Shown: positions 24,750 to 32,303 of the stretch, one piece after another | Numbering within the stretch: the first letter of the stretch is position 1 | How the letters are laid out: each line of letters begins with the position of its first letter | Assembly (NCBI GenBank): GCA_018894435.1 | Contig: JAHIPI010000002.1 | Span: 1 to 43,306, forward strand | DNA from: Candidatus Omnitrophota bacterium | GTDB lineage: Bacteria > Omnitrophota > Gorgyraeia > JAHIPI01 | DNA length: 43,306 nt | Direction of reading: 5' to 3' | The notes under the pieces: generated by a model | The model's database searches: none | Told to the model about the DNA's origin: nothing | The model's input: the letters and a program-made list of their open reading frames with translations, nothing else | Translations under genes and position numbers: made by a program

Positions 24750-25733
24750 ATGAAGATCCTTGTTACCGGCGGCGCCGGTTTTATCGGCTCCAATTTTATA
24801 AGGCATATGCTGAAGAAATATCCGGATTACCATATCACAAACCTTGATAAGCTTACTTATTGCGGGAATATTGAGAATTTAGCCGATATAAAGGATAACC
24901 CGCGTTATAAATCGATAAAAGGCGATATCGCCGACGCGGGGACAGTGAACGAAGCCATAAAAGAGTGCGATGCAGTAGTAAACTTTGCCGCAGAAAGCCA
25001 CGTGGACCGGTCTATTAAAGACCCTAACCGCTTCGTGAAGACTAATGTCCACGGCACTTTGACACTTTTAAAATGCGCGAGAGAACTGGGCGTCTCCAAA
25101 TTTGTCCAGATAGGTACCGACGAAGTATACGGCAGCATAGAGCGAGGCAGTTTTACCGAGCACAGCAACCTCAACCCTCGAAGCCCATATTCGGCAAGCA
25201 AGGCAGGGGCGGATCTCCTGGCGCTTTCGTTTTATTCTACATACGTACTTCCCGTAGTGGTAACCCGAAGTTCCAATAATTTCGGGCCGTATCAATATCC
25301 GGAAAAGATAATACCGCTTTTTATAACCAACGCGTTGGACAACAAAAAACTTCCTGTTTACGGCGACGGCATGAATGTGAGAGACTGGTTGTACGTAATG
25401 GATAACTGCGAGGCGATCGATGTAGTGCTTCATAAGGGCACAGTAGGGGAGGTTTATAACGTCTCGGGCAGCGCCGAAATATGCAACATAGACCTGACGC
25501 ATAAGATACTGGATTATCTTAAAAAACCGCACGACTTGATAGAATTTGTGGAAGACCGCCCCGGCCACGACAGGAGATATTCGCTCGAAAGCGCCAAAAT
25601 AAAGGGCCTTGGGTGGCAGCCTAAACATGATTTTGAAGACGCGTTAAAGAGCACCATAGACTGGTATACGGATAACAGGAAATGGTGGGAGCCGCTTAAG
25701 AAGAAACGCGCTGAAGTCAAGTGCGGGTCGTGA
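24750..25733 (+). CDS. rmlB: dTDP-glucose 4,6-dehydratase
   Basis: Converts dTDP-glucose to dTDP-4-keto-6-deoxyglucose. An extended short-chain dehydrogenase fold: GGAGFIG at residues 7-13; NFAAESHVDRSIKDP; the catalytic D-E pair in QIGTDEVYGSIERGSF; and PRSPYSASKAGAD with the catalytic Tyr-x3-Lys. The phosphate-binding RSSNNFGPYQYPEKIIPLF and DWLYV segments are also typical. 327 residues is normal. ATG at 24750 is preferred to the TTG two codons upstream. The product feeds RmlC/RmlD and possibly the DegT transaminases. Confidence 0.96.
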   Translation: MKILVTGGAGFIGSNFIRHMLKKYPDYHITNLDKLTYCGNIENLADIKDNPRYKSIKGDIADAGTVNEAIKECDAVVNFAAESHVDRSIKDPNRFVKTNVHGTLTLLKCARELGVSKFVQIGTDEVYGSIERGSFTEHSNLNPRSPYSASKAGADLLALSFYSTYVLPVVVTRSSNNFGPYQYPEKIIPLFITNALDNKKLPVYGDGMNVRDWLYVMDNCEAIDVVLHKGTVGEVYNVSGSAEICNIDLTHKILDYLKKPHDLIEFVEDRPGHDRRYSLESAKIKGLGWQPKHDFEDALKSTIDWYTDNRKWWEPLKKKRAEVKCGS

Positions 25734-25742
25734 GTTATAACC

Positions 25743-25776
25743 GTCATTGCGAGGCACGAAGTGCCGAAGCAATGAC
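25743..25776. repeat. GTCATTGC inverted-repeat element, copy 1
   Basis: GTCATTGC (25743-25750) and its complement (25769-25776) flank an inner GGCAC-GAA-GTGCC hairpin. It lies in the only sizeable gap of the rml genes. A related copy in the other orientation is at 42677-42702. This matches a type of short intergenic element found in many bacterial genomes. Confidence 0.75.
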
Positions 25777-25788
25777 AATACATTGACC

Positions 25789-26739
25789 ATGATTATGGAC
25801 AAAAAAAGAGTTCTTGTTACGGGTTCTAACGGAATGTTGGGCATGGATATGGTCTCTTTCATAGGTGATCTCTACGATGTCTACCGCACTGATCTTGAAG
25901 AGAAGAAAAATTTTCGGCATGACGGAAAGAGATTTTCAAAATGCGATATAACCGACGGGCCCACTACTATCCGTATGATAAAAGAGGCGAAGCCGGAGGT
26001 TATAATCCACACAGCGGCCTGGACCGATGTCGACGGCTGCGAGCTTGACCAGGAAAAGACGATGAAGATAAATGCCGAGGGTACTCACAATGTGGCACTG
26101 GGCGCAAAAGAAGTAAACAGTATCCTTATTTATATAAGCAGCGATTTTGTTTTTGACGGAGATAAGACGAGCCCCTACAAGGAAGACGATATGCCGCACC
26201 CCGTAAATACCTACGGATTATCCAAGTTAAAAGGCGAGACCTTTATAAGAAAAGAGCTTGATAAGTACTTTATAGTGAGGACCAGCTGGCTTTTCGGAAA
26301 ATACGGGAAAAATTTTGTAGATATTGTACTGGACAAAGCAGAGAGAAAGGAAGAACTCAAAATCGTCGTGGACCAATTTGGCTCGCCCACTTATACGCTG
26401 GATCTATGCAATGCCCTTATTAAGTTGATGGCTGTGCCTACCGAAGGCCATACTGCCGGAGGAGTGTACCATTTTTCAAATAGCGGCAGCTGCTCGTGGT
26501 ATAAATATGCCGAGGAGATTTTACGGCTCGGAAGAAAGCAAGATGCAAAGATAACGCCGATCACCTCGTTAGAGCTTGACAGGCCCGCAACAAGGCCCAA
26601 GGTGTCGATATTGGACATAGATAAATATGCCGCGTTTGCAGGCAAGACCCCCAGAAGCTGGGAGGCCGCTTTAGAAGAGTATCTTTTGGTAGATTTAAAG
26701 AAAGAGGCAAAAGACCATGTACAAAATTTTAAAAAATAA
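25789..26739 (+). CDS. rmlD: dTDP-4-dehydrorhamnose reductase
   Basis: Reduces dTDP-4-dehydrorhamnose to dTDP-L-rhamnose, the last step of the pathway. The Rossmann motif VLVTGSNGMLG is near the N-terminus; IIHTAAWTDVDGCELD and YISSDFVFDG are conserved RmlD blocks; YGLSKLKGE carries the Tyr-x3-Lys; IVRTSWLFGKYGKNFVD and HFSNSGSCSWYKYAEEIL follow. About 316 residues, usual size. The ATG at 25795 is an equally good start; neither has a clear Shine-Dalgarno sequence, because the repeat lies just upstream. The end overlaps the next gene by 23 bp. Confidence 0.93.
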   Translation: MIMDKKRVLVTGSNGMLGMDMVSFIGDLYDVYRTDLEEKKNFRHDGKRFSKCDITDGPTTIRMIKEAKPEVIIHTAAWTDVDGCELDQEKTMKINAEGTHNVALGAKEVNSILIYISSDFVFDGDKTSPYKEDDMPHPVNTYGLSKLKGETFIRKELDKYFIVRTSWLFGKYGKNFVDIVLDKAERKEELKIVVDQFGSPTYTLDLCNALIKLMAVPTEGHTAGGVYHFSNSGSCSWYKYAEEILRLGRKQDAKITPITSLELDRPATRPKVSILDIDKYAAFAGKTPRSWEAALEEYLLVDLKKEAKDHVQNFKK

Positions 26740-28024
26740 AATAGAAAATAAGACGGCAAAAATAGGTATTGTGGGATTGGGTTATGTCGGGCTGCCTCTC
26801 GCGGTGGCCTTTGCCGAAGAAGGATTCGAGGTCTTCGGGATAGACACCGGCCCAAAGAAGGTGAGTTCTATAAAAAAAGGAGAGTCTTATATAATAGACG
26901 TGCCCTCGGAAAAGGTTGAGAGGCTTGTGTCGAGCGGGCTTTTAAATGCTACCGACGATTATAAGGTGGTAAAAAAGCTGGACGCCGTAGTGATATGCGT
27001 GCCCACACCTCTCGGAAAGACCAGAGAACCCGACGTATCGTTTATAGTCTCGGCTATCGCGGGGATAATCAAAAATAGGCGCAAAAATCAACTTTACATA
27101 TTGGAGAGCACAACTTATCCCGGGACGACCGAGGAAATATTGCTGCCTAAATTTAAAGAGAAAAATTATAAAATTGACCGCGATTTTCTTTTGGCGTTTT
27201 CTCCGGAAAGAGTAGATCCCAGCAATCGAATATACACCACAAACAATATCCCTAAAGTAGTCGGCGGCGTGACAAGGGATTCAACTCAAGCCGCAAAGCT
27301 CCTTTATAATCAGATAGTGGACGAGGTGATACCTGTCTCTTCCAGCAAAGTAGCGGAGATGACAAAACTTCTTGAGAATACATTCAGAAGCGTTAACATA
27401 GGCCTGGTCAACGAACTCGCCCGGATGTGCGAAAGGATGCATATAAATGTGTGGGAGGTTATAAATGCGGCAAAGACAAAACCTTTCGGCTTTATGCCTT
27501 TTTATCCCGGGCCCGGTATCGGCGGCCATTGTATTAATATTGATCCCCTCTATCTTTCGTGGAAGGCAAAGCTTTACGGTTTTGACGCTAAGTTTATAGA
27601 GCTGGCGGATCATGTGAACTCAGATATGCCACGGTATGTCGTGCAGTGCGTTATGAACGCGCTTAACGATCGAGGAAAAGCGGTCATGGGGAGTAAAGTG
27701 CTGGTTTTGGGCGTTGCCTACAAAAAAGATGTGGATGATTTGAGGGAATCGCCGTCTCTCGAAATAATGAAGATCTTTTTGGAAAAAGGCGCTATCGTCA
27801 CGTATTCGGATCCGCACGCCTCGCGTATCATGCTGGATTCAAAACCGTTTAAGTCAGCGCCACTACAAGGCGGATTTATTAGAAAACAAGATTGTGTCGT
27901 ACTCGCTACAGACCACACAAGCTTTGATTACAAAAAGATACAGCATAACGCAAAACTTGTATTTGACACAAGAAATGCCTTTGCGGCAAGAGGCATAAAG
28001 GAAAAAAATATATTGGTACTTTAG
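26717..28024 (+). CDS. wbpA: UDP-N-acetyl-hexosamine 6-dehydrogenase, WbpA/WecC type
   Basis: Oxidises UDP-GlcNAc (or the ManNAc/GalNAc epimer) to the uronate. IGIVGLGYVGLPLAVAFAEEGFEV is the Rossmann motif; PTPLGKTREPD, LESTTYPGTTEEI and LAFSPERVDPSN are typical of the WbpA/TviB group rather than UDP-glucose dehydrogenase; the catalytic cysteine is C272 in PGPGIGGHCINIDP. The C-terminal VLGVAYKKDVDDLRESPSLEIM is also conserved. 435 residues is normal. The following 4-epimerase supports a GlcNAc/GalNAc uronate. Which sugar epimer it prefers is not decidable here. Confidence 0.88.
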   Translation: MYKILKNKIENKTAKIGIVGLGYVGLPLAVAFAEEGFEVFGIDTGPKKVSSIKKGESYIIDVPSEKVERLVSSGLLNATDDYKVVKKLDAVVICVPTPLGKTREPDVSFIVSAIAGIIKNRRKNQLYILESTTYPGTTEEILLPKFKEKNYKIDRDFLLAFSPERVDPSNRIYTTNNIPKVVGGVTRDSTQAAKLLYNQIVDEVIPVSSSKVAEMTKLLENTFRSVNIGLVNELARMCERMHINVWEVINAAKTKPFGFMPFYPGPGIGGHCINIDPLYLSWKAKLYGFDAKFIELADHVNSDMPRYVVQCVMNALNDRGKAVMGSKVLVLGVAYKKDVDDLRESPSLEIMKIFLEKGAIVTYSDPHASRIMLDSKPFKSAPLQGGFIRKQDCVVLATDHTSFDYKKIQHNAKLVFDTRNAFAARGIKEKNILVL

Positions 28025-28031
28025 GGGTAAA

Positions 28032-28979
28032 ATGGAAAAATATCTTGTAACCGGCGGCGCCGGATTCATAGGTTCAAATATAGTAGAAGAATTGGCGAAA
28101 AGAAATCACAAGGTCAGGGTTCTGGATAATTTTATAACGGGCAAGAGAGAGAATCTTGCGCCATTTTTAAAGAACATAGAACTTATAGAAGGCGATATAA
28201 GGGATATAAATGCCGTCAGAAAGTCTGTTAAGGGCATCGATTATGTGCTGCACCAGGCAGCCCTCAGGAGCGTGCCAAAATCCGTCGATAACCCCGTCCT
28301 TACTAATGACATAAACGTAAACGGCACCTTAAATATCTTTATAGCAGCGAAAGAAGCCGGCGTAAAGAGGGTCGTTTATGCCTCCAGTAGTTCCGTTTAC
28401 GGCGATTGTAAAATTTTCCCTGAAAAGGAAAATTTTATTCCACGGCCTATTTCACCTTATGCGGTTTCAAAGCTGACAGGCGAATATTACGGCTACACAT
28501 TTACAAAGACATTCAACCTTGAAGTTGTTTCGCTAAGATACTTTAATGTGTTTGGGCCCCGGCAGAACCCCGAGTCCAAATATTCGGCTGTAATCCCCGC
28601 TTTTATATCGCATATGCTTTCCAATAAAGCGCCCATAATTGAAGGCAGCGGCAAGCAATCGAGAGATTTTACTTACGTTGAAAATGTCGTTCTTGCCAAT
28701 TTGGCCGCTTGCAAGGCAAAAAATGCGGCGGGTGAAATATTTAATGTGGCGTGCAATAAATCGTATTCAGTTTTAGATATCATAAAATACCTTGATAAGT
28801 TTTTGGGGAAAAAGACCAAGCCGGAATATGTAAAGGCGCGGATGGGCGACGTCAGAAAGACGATAGCCGACATTACAAAGATGAAACGTATTTTGAAGCT
28901 TACGCCTAAAGTCCAGTTTGAAGAGGGGCTTAAAAGGACGCTGAATTGGTTCAGAGAGGATACGGGGAAAAAGCGATGA
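28032..28979 (+). CDS. NAD-dependent UDP-sugar 4-epimerase, WbpP/GalE-like
   Basis: 315 residues, extended SDR fold. [93 protein letters not shown] with the catalytic Tyr-x3-Lys; and [24 protein letters not shown]. The ALRSVPKSV and FGPRQNP blocks resemble WbpP-type epimerases acting on UDP-GlcNAc/UDP-GlcNAcA. Adjacent wbpA supports UDP-GalNAcA as product, as inference. AGGGG precedes the ATG. The stop overlaps the next start by 4 bp. Confidence 0.87.
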   Translation: MEKYLVTGGAGFIGSNIVEELAKRNHKVRVLDNFITGKRENLAPFLKNIELIEGDIRDINAVRKSVKGIDYVLHQAALRSVPKSVDNPVLTNDINVNGTLNIFIAAKEAGVKRVVYASSSSVYGDCKIFPEKENFIPRPISPYAVSKLTGEYYGYTFTKTFNLEVVSLRYFNVFGPRQNPESKYSAVIPAFISHMLSNKAPIIEGSGKQSRDFTYVENVVLANLAACKAKNAAGEIFNVACNKSYSVLDIIKYLDKFLGKKTKPEYVKARMGDVRKTIADITKMKRILKLTPKVQFEEGLKRTLNWFREDTGKKR

Positions 28980-29914
28980 AAAAGAGAGTGCTTTTAACGG
29001 GTGGAGCAGGATTCATAGGATCGCACCTTTCAACTTTTTTGCTGGAGCGCGATTTTGAAATAATTTGTATGGATAATCTCATAACAGGCGTTATGGGAAA
29101 CATATCGCATCTTTCTAAGAATAAACATTTTGAATTTATAGAGCACGATGTCACAAAATATATAGATATAAAAGGCAATATCGATTACGTATTGCATTTT
29201 GCTTCTCCCGCAAGCCCCGTGGATTATCTGAAACTTCCTATTCAAACGTTAAAAGTGGGTTCTTTGGGCACGCATAATGCGCTGGGCGTCGCAAAAGAGA
29301 AGGGGGCAAAATTTCTCCTTGCATCGACAAGCGAAATCTACGGCGACCCGGCAGTGCATCCCCAACCCGAAAGCTATTGGGGCAATGTCAACAATGTCGG
29401 CCCGCGCGGAGTATATGACGAAAGTAAGCGCTTTGCCGAAGCCATAACCATGGCATATCACAGAACACACCGCCTAGACACTAAGATAGTCCGGATATTT
29501 AATACCTACGGGCCGAGGATGAGGAAAGTGGACGGCCGCGCCATACCGGCATTTATAGAAGAAGCACTGAATAATAAGCCTATAACTGTATTCGGCGACG
29601 GAAAACAGACCCGCAGCTTCTGCTATATCTCTGATCTTGTAGAAGGGGTATACCGGCTTATGAATTCAAGCGTCAATACTCCGGTAAACATTGGAAGTCC
29701 CGAGGAGATGACAATACTGAAGCTCGCGGATGTCATAATAGATTTAACGAAGTCAAAAAGCAAAATAATATTTGAATCTCTTCCCATAGATGACCCCAAG
29801 ACCCGCCAGCCGGAAATAACACTGGCAAGGATGCTTTTAAGTTGGAACCCGACCATAAAATTGGAAGAAGGGCTTGCGAAGACCATAGAGTGGTTTAAAG
29901 CGACTTATATGTAG
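28976..29914 (+). CDS. UDP-glucuronate decarboxylase (UDP-xylose synthase)
   Basis: Decarboxylates UDP-glucuronate, supplied by Ugd at 22277, to UDP-xylose. [52 protein letters not shown] is the diagnostic UXS block; [28 protein letters not shown] with the catalytic Tyr-x3-Lys; and [22 protein letters not shown]. 312 residues is the usual bacterial size. ATG at 28976 overlaps the upstream TGA and is preferred over an in-frame ATG at 28946. Xylose or a related pentose is thus a likely glycan component. Confidence 0.93.
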   Translation: MKKRVLLTGGAGFIGSHLSTFLLERDFEIICMDNLITGVMGNISHLSKNKHFEFIEHDVTKYIDIKGNIDYVLHFASPASPVDYLKLPIQTLKVGSLGTHNALGVAKEKGAKFLLASTSEIYGDPAVHPQPESYWGNVNNVGPRGVYDESKRFAEAITMAYHRTHRLDTKIVRIFNTYGPRMRKVDGRAIPAFIEEALNNKPITVFGDGKQTRSFCYISDLVEGVYRLMNSSVNTPVNIGSPEEMTILKLADVIIDLTKSKSKIIFESLPIDDPKTRQPEITLARMLLSWNPTIKLEEGLAKTIEWFKATYM

Positions 29915-29923
29915 CAAAAAGAT

Positions 29924-30550
29924 ATGGATAACGACGGTTACTACGGAAGTGAGAGAGAAGATATTATCGCGCTGATACCTATGGAGGCAAAGCGTATACT
30001 TGACGTGGGCTGCGGTTTCGGGCTCATGGGCAAGCGCATTAAGGAAATAAGGGGCCCTGTCGAAGTAGTGGGATTTGAGGCCGAAGAGGCTGCTCTAGAA
30101 ATGGCGCGAAAGAATCTGGACGTGCTTATAGCGGGTGATGTCGAGAGCGTTAAACTTCCGTTTAAAGACGGTCATTTCGATTGCATTGTTTACGGCGAAA
30201 TACTGGAACACCTTAAGGACCCGTGGAAGGTGTTAAAAGAGCATAAGAGATATCTAAAAAAAGACGGACTGTGCATAGCGAGCATGCCCAATATCTCGCA
30301 TTACAGCGTTGTACAAGGGCTTCTTAATGACAGGTGGGATTATAAGGATTCGGGCATACTGGACAGGACGCATCTGAGGTTCTTTACCATTGAAGGGATG
30401 AGGAAGATGTTTTCTGACGCGGGATATGCGATTTCGGATGAGAAGAGATATATAAGGGCGTCGCGCGTTAAGAAATTTCTTGGAAAGATCTTCGGAAAGC
30501 GCGCCATACACTTATTGACGGAACAATATATAATAACAGGAAAGGCCTGA
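29924..30550 (+). CDS. Class I SAM-dependent methyltransferase
   Basis: 208 residues. ILDVGCGFGLMGKRI is the SAM-binding motif I, VVGFEAEEAALEMARKNL motif II with the acidic ribose contact, and FDCIVYGEILEHLKDPWKVLKEHKRYLKKDG the post-motif region of methyltransferase-11 type enzymes. PNISHYSVVQGLLNDRWDYKDSGILDRTHLRFFT is a block I recall from methyltransferases in polysaccharide loci. The target is probably a sugar or lipid-linked intermediate; the exact acceptor is unknown. Confidence 0.85.
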   Translation: MDNDGYYGSEREDIIALIPMEAKRILDVGCGFGLMGKRIKEIRGPVEVVGFEAEEAALEMARKNLDVLIAGDVESVKLPFKDGHFDCIVYGEILEHLKDPWKVLKEHKRYLKKDGLCIASMPNISHYSVVQGLLNDRWDYKDSGILDRTHLRFFTIEGMRKMFSDAGYAISDEKRYIRASRVKKFLGKIFGKRAIHLLTEQYIITGKA

Positions 30551-30558
30551 GGATTTAT

Positions 30559-31347
30559 ATGACAGAAAAAGGAACCAGCATAGTCATACCGGTTTGTAAT
30601 CTTTTAGGTTTTACGCGGATCTCGGTTGATTATATACGCAAAAATACCGATACGCCTTATGAATTGGTCATAGTGGACAACGGATCTACCGACGGGACAA
30701 AGGAGTATTGCGCAGAACTTGCAAATGAGATTGACCTGAAATATATTCCGAACGACACCAATCTCGGGCCAATACTGGCAATAAACCAGGGAATTCGGGC
30801 CGCCAAATACGAATACATATGCCAGATGCATAATGATGCGGTAATATTTGAGCCCGGTTGGCTCGGAAAGATAATATCTATAATGGAAAAGGATCCCAAA
30901 ATAGGCATAGTCTGCCTGGCCGGGCGTCAGTATATACGCAAAGACGCTGGCTGCGACGAAGATACACTTAAGCATAATCTCTTAAGCATAGGGCTCAACC
31001 CACCGATGAAGGAGACCGTGGCCGACGTTGCCGTAATAGACGGGCTATGTTTCGTCTTTACAAAAAGCCTGATCGAAAAGACGGGAGTGTTGGACGAAGT
31101 ATACGGCATGATGCATTTCTATGACATGGACTTTTCGCTTGCCAGCATAAAGGCAGGATACAGAAATGTCGCCGTTAATGTTCTGGCGTTTCACGTAGGG
31201 AACGGCGGAACCACGCGGCGCTCCGATTTCTATAAAAACCTTGTCCCGAACGACCTCAAGTTATATAACAAAAATAGCGCCATATTCCAGAAGAAGTGGA
31301 AAGGGATGCTCCCCTGCGACGTTCGCCGCCACGCCCTGGTGCTGTAA
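30559..31347 (+). CDS. Family 2 glycosyltransferase
   Basis: 262 residues. TSIVIPVCNLLGFTRISVDYIRKNTDTPYELVIVDNGSTDGTKEYC is a standard GT2 opening; YICQMHNDAVIFEPGWL is the D-x-D-like site (HND); FYDMDFSLASIKAGYRNVAVNVLAFHVGNGGTTRR matches the late acidic and His motifs. A GAGGA ribosome-binding site lies 8 bp after the methyltransferase gene. It is the last gene before the 715-bp gap and so probably ends this transcription unit, although no classical terminator follows directly. Confidence 0.88.
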   Translation: MTEKGTSIVIPVCNLLGFTRISVDYIRKNTDTPYELVIVDNGSTDGTKEYCAELANEIDLKYIPNDTNLGPILAINQGIRAAKYEYICQMHNDAVIFEPGWLGKIISIMEKDPKIGIVCLAGRQYIRKDAGCDEDTLKHNLLSIGLNPPMKETVADVAVIDGLCFVFTKSLIEKTGVLDEVYGMMHFYDMDFSLASIKAGYRNVAVNVLAFHVGNGGTTRRSDFYKNLVPNDLKLYNKNSAIFQKKWKGMLPCDVRRHALVL

Positions 31348-31410
31348 AACCCGCCATTTTGACATTTTCCGAGTTCCCTCTCAAGTGCTGCTCAACTTTG
31401 TGGTTGTCTT

Positions 31411-31652
31411 CATAATAATAGTGATACTCTCCGAGCTCAGGTAAAATTTCTTAACGCCTCTCGCTGGCGCCAAAAATCGGGGGCGCTTGAACTCGGCTGG
31501 CACTGCCGTGCCGCCTCATTTCGCCTCCTACGTATCATTGCCAGGTCGGCGAAATCGCCTTCGGCGAACAGCAAGCGCCCTTTTATAAACCGATTTTTGT
31601 CTGGCTCGAGGCTAAAATTTTATTCGCTCGGAGAGGTATCACCATTATTATG
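31411..31652. ncRNA. Structured domain A: nested inverted repeats, candidate RNA or palindromic element
   Basis: Terminal helix: 31411-31436 pairs with 31626-31652 with one mismatch and one bulged base. Inside it, in nested order: TAAAATTT (31442-31449) with 31615-31622; GCCTC (31456-31460) with 31608-31612; CAAAAATCGG (31471-31480) with 31590-31599; GGGCGCTTG (31481-31489) with 31572-31580. The apical part has ATTTCGCC (31518-31525) with 31548-31555, and small hairpins GGCAC/GTGCC (31499-31512) and CGCC-TTC-GGCG (31556-31566). All pairings were read directly from the sequence. No known RNA family was recognised. Confidence 0.55.
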
Positions 31653-31670
31653 GCACTAACGCTGCTTTAG

Positions 31671-31894
31671 AAAAGGAAGCCGGTGTTTTTCGGAGCGAGT
31701 GTCGATTTTAGGCGAAGCAGCTTGAGTAACGAGGGAATCCCGACGTCCCCCGAGAGGGGGACAATGTCGGAATGGCGAAGCTGTCTGAGCCCCGATGGAG
31801 AGCCCATCGGGGCGAGTTCTGAGCCACCGAGTTACGAAAGACCTTCGCCGTAAAGAAATCGACCCCGAGCGGAGAAAAATACCGGATTCCTTTT
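31671..31894 (+). ncRNA. Structured domain B: nested helices with a GNRA-capped hairpin, candidate RNA
   Basis: Terminal helix: AAAAGGAA, CCGG and TGTTTTTC (31671-31691) pair with 31874-31894, with one mismatch and one G-U. Then GTCGATTT (31701-31708) with 31856-31863, and GGCGAAG (31711-31717) with 31843-31849. Inner hairpins: CCGAC (31740-31744) and GTCCCCC (31745-31751) close on a GAGA loop with GGGGGAC (31756-31762) and GTCGG (31766-31770); CCCCGATGG (31790-31798) pairs with CCATCGGGG (31804-31812). CAGCTT (31718-31723) can pair with AAGCTG (31778-31783). GAGA is a GNRA loop only when read on the plus strand, which favours that strand. Confidence 0.55.
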
Positions 31895-32062
31895 ATTCGT
31901 CCAGTGGAAATGTCAATATTCCATATAATACATATTTCCTTGCCTTTCCCGCTCAAATATGGTAATATTTCCAATACTTGTCTACCTACTTATGTATACC
32001 CCACAGCAAGAACGTCATTGACAATATAATACTATAATCATAGTAATGGAGGGTGGCAAAAT

Positions 32063-32284
32063 ATGAAACAATACGCGCTTACCGAGAGACAGTCTACGGT
32101 ATATAACTACATAAGGGACTATTATGGCAAGCATAATATGAGCCCTTATGTCCGCGAAATACAGGAAGCCTGCGGCATAACTTCTTACAAAGTCGCGCTT
32201 GACAGGCTTTCTTCTCTGGAGAAGAAAGGTTATATCCGCCGCAAGCTAAATAAGCACAGAAGTATAATGCTAAACGGTAAATAA
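32063..32284 (+). CDS. Orphan LexA-type winged-helix DNA-binding protein
   Basis: 73 residues. ALTERQSTVYNYIRDYYGKHNMSPYVREIQEACGITSYKVALDRLSSLEKKGYIRRKLNKHRSIML aligns with the N-terminal DNA-binding domain of LexA (LTxRQxxVLxFI, PPSVREI, SxxTVxxHLxxLExKGYIRR). The C-terminal self-cleavage (S24) domain is absent, so it cannot act as a RecA-triggered LexA. It may be a small local repressor. GGAGGGTGG precedes the ATG. It lies directly after the structured 31411-31894 region and 19 bp before an aminotransferase gene, so a role in controlling this part of the glycan locus is plausible but unproven. Confidence 0.85.
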   Translation: MKQYALTERQSTVYNYIRDYYGKHNMSPYVREIQEACGITSYKVALDRLSSLEKKGYIRRKLNKHRSIMLNGK

Positions 32285-32303
32285 TTTAATAGAGAGGACA
32301 AGC

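Larger units (their letters stand above)
31348..32062. other. 715-bp gene-free stretch containing two structured domains
   Basis: No reading frame here looks like a protein. From 31411 to 31894 the sequence is made almost wholly of nested inverted repeats (two domains, listed separately). 31895-32062 is AT-rich; it includes TTGACA (32018-32023) and TATAAT (32033-32038), but only 9 bp apart, so the promoter of the LexA-like gene is not settled. Composition is patchy: the structured part has GC-rich stems and AT-rich terminal helices, unlike the flanking genes. Confidence 0.7.

Noticed and set aside
31790-31822. Group II intron domain V-like hairpin (starts GAGC, about 33 nt)
   Set aside because: The catalytic triad, the bulge and the pairing of the GAGC/GTTC ends do not fit, and there is no intron reverse transcriptase.
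31411-31894. CRISPR array
   Set aside because: There are no regularly spaced identical repeats; the repeats are inverted and nested, and no cas genes are present.
31708-31974. An 88-codon minus-strand open frame over structured domain B
   Set aside because: It lies exactly on the nested inverted repeats, has no ribosome-binding site and low-complexity Ser/Arg/Pro content; the open frame is explained by the stems.
32018-32038. TTGACA and TATAAT before the LexA-like gene as a promoter
   Set aside because: The spacer is only 9 bp; a different pairing must be used, so no promoter is called.
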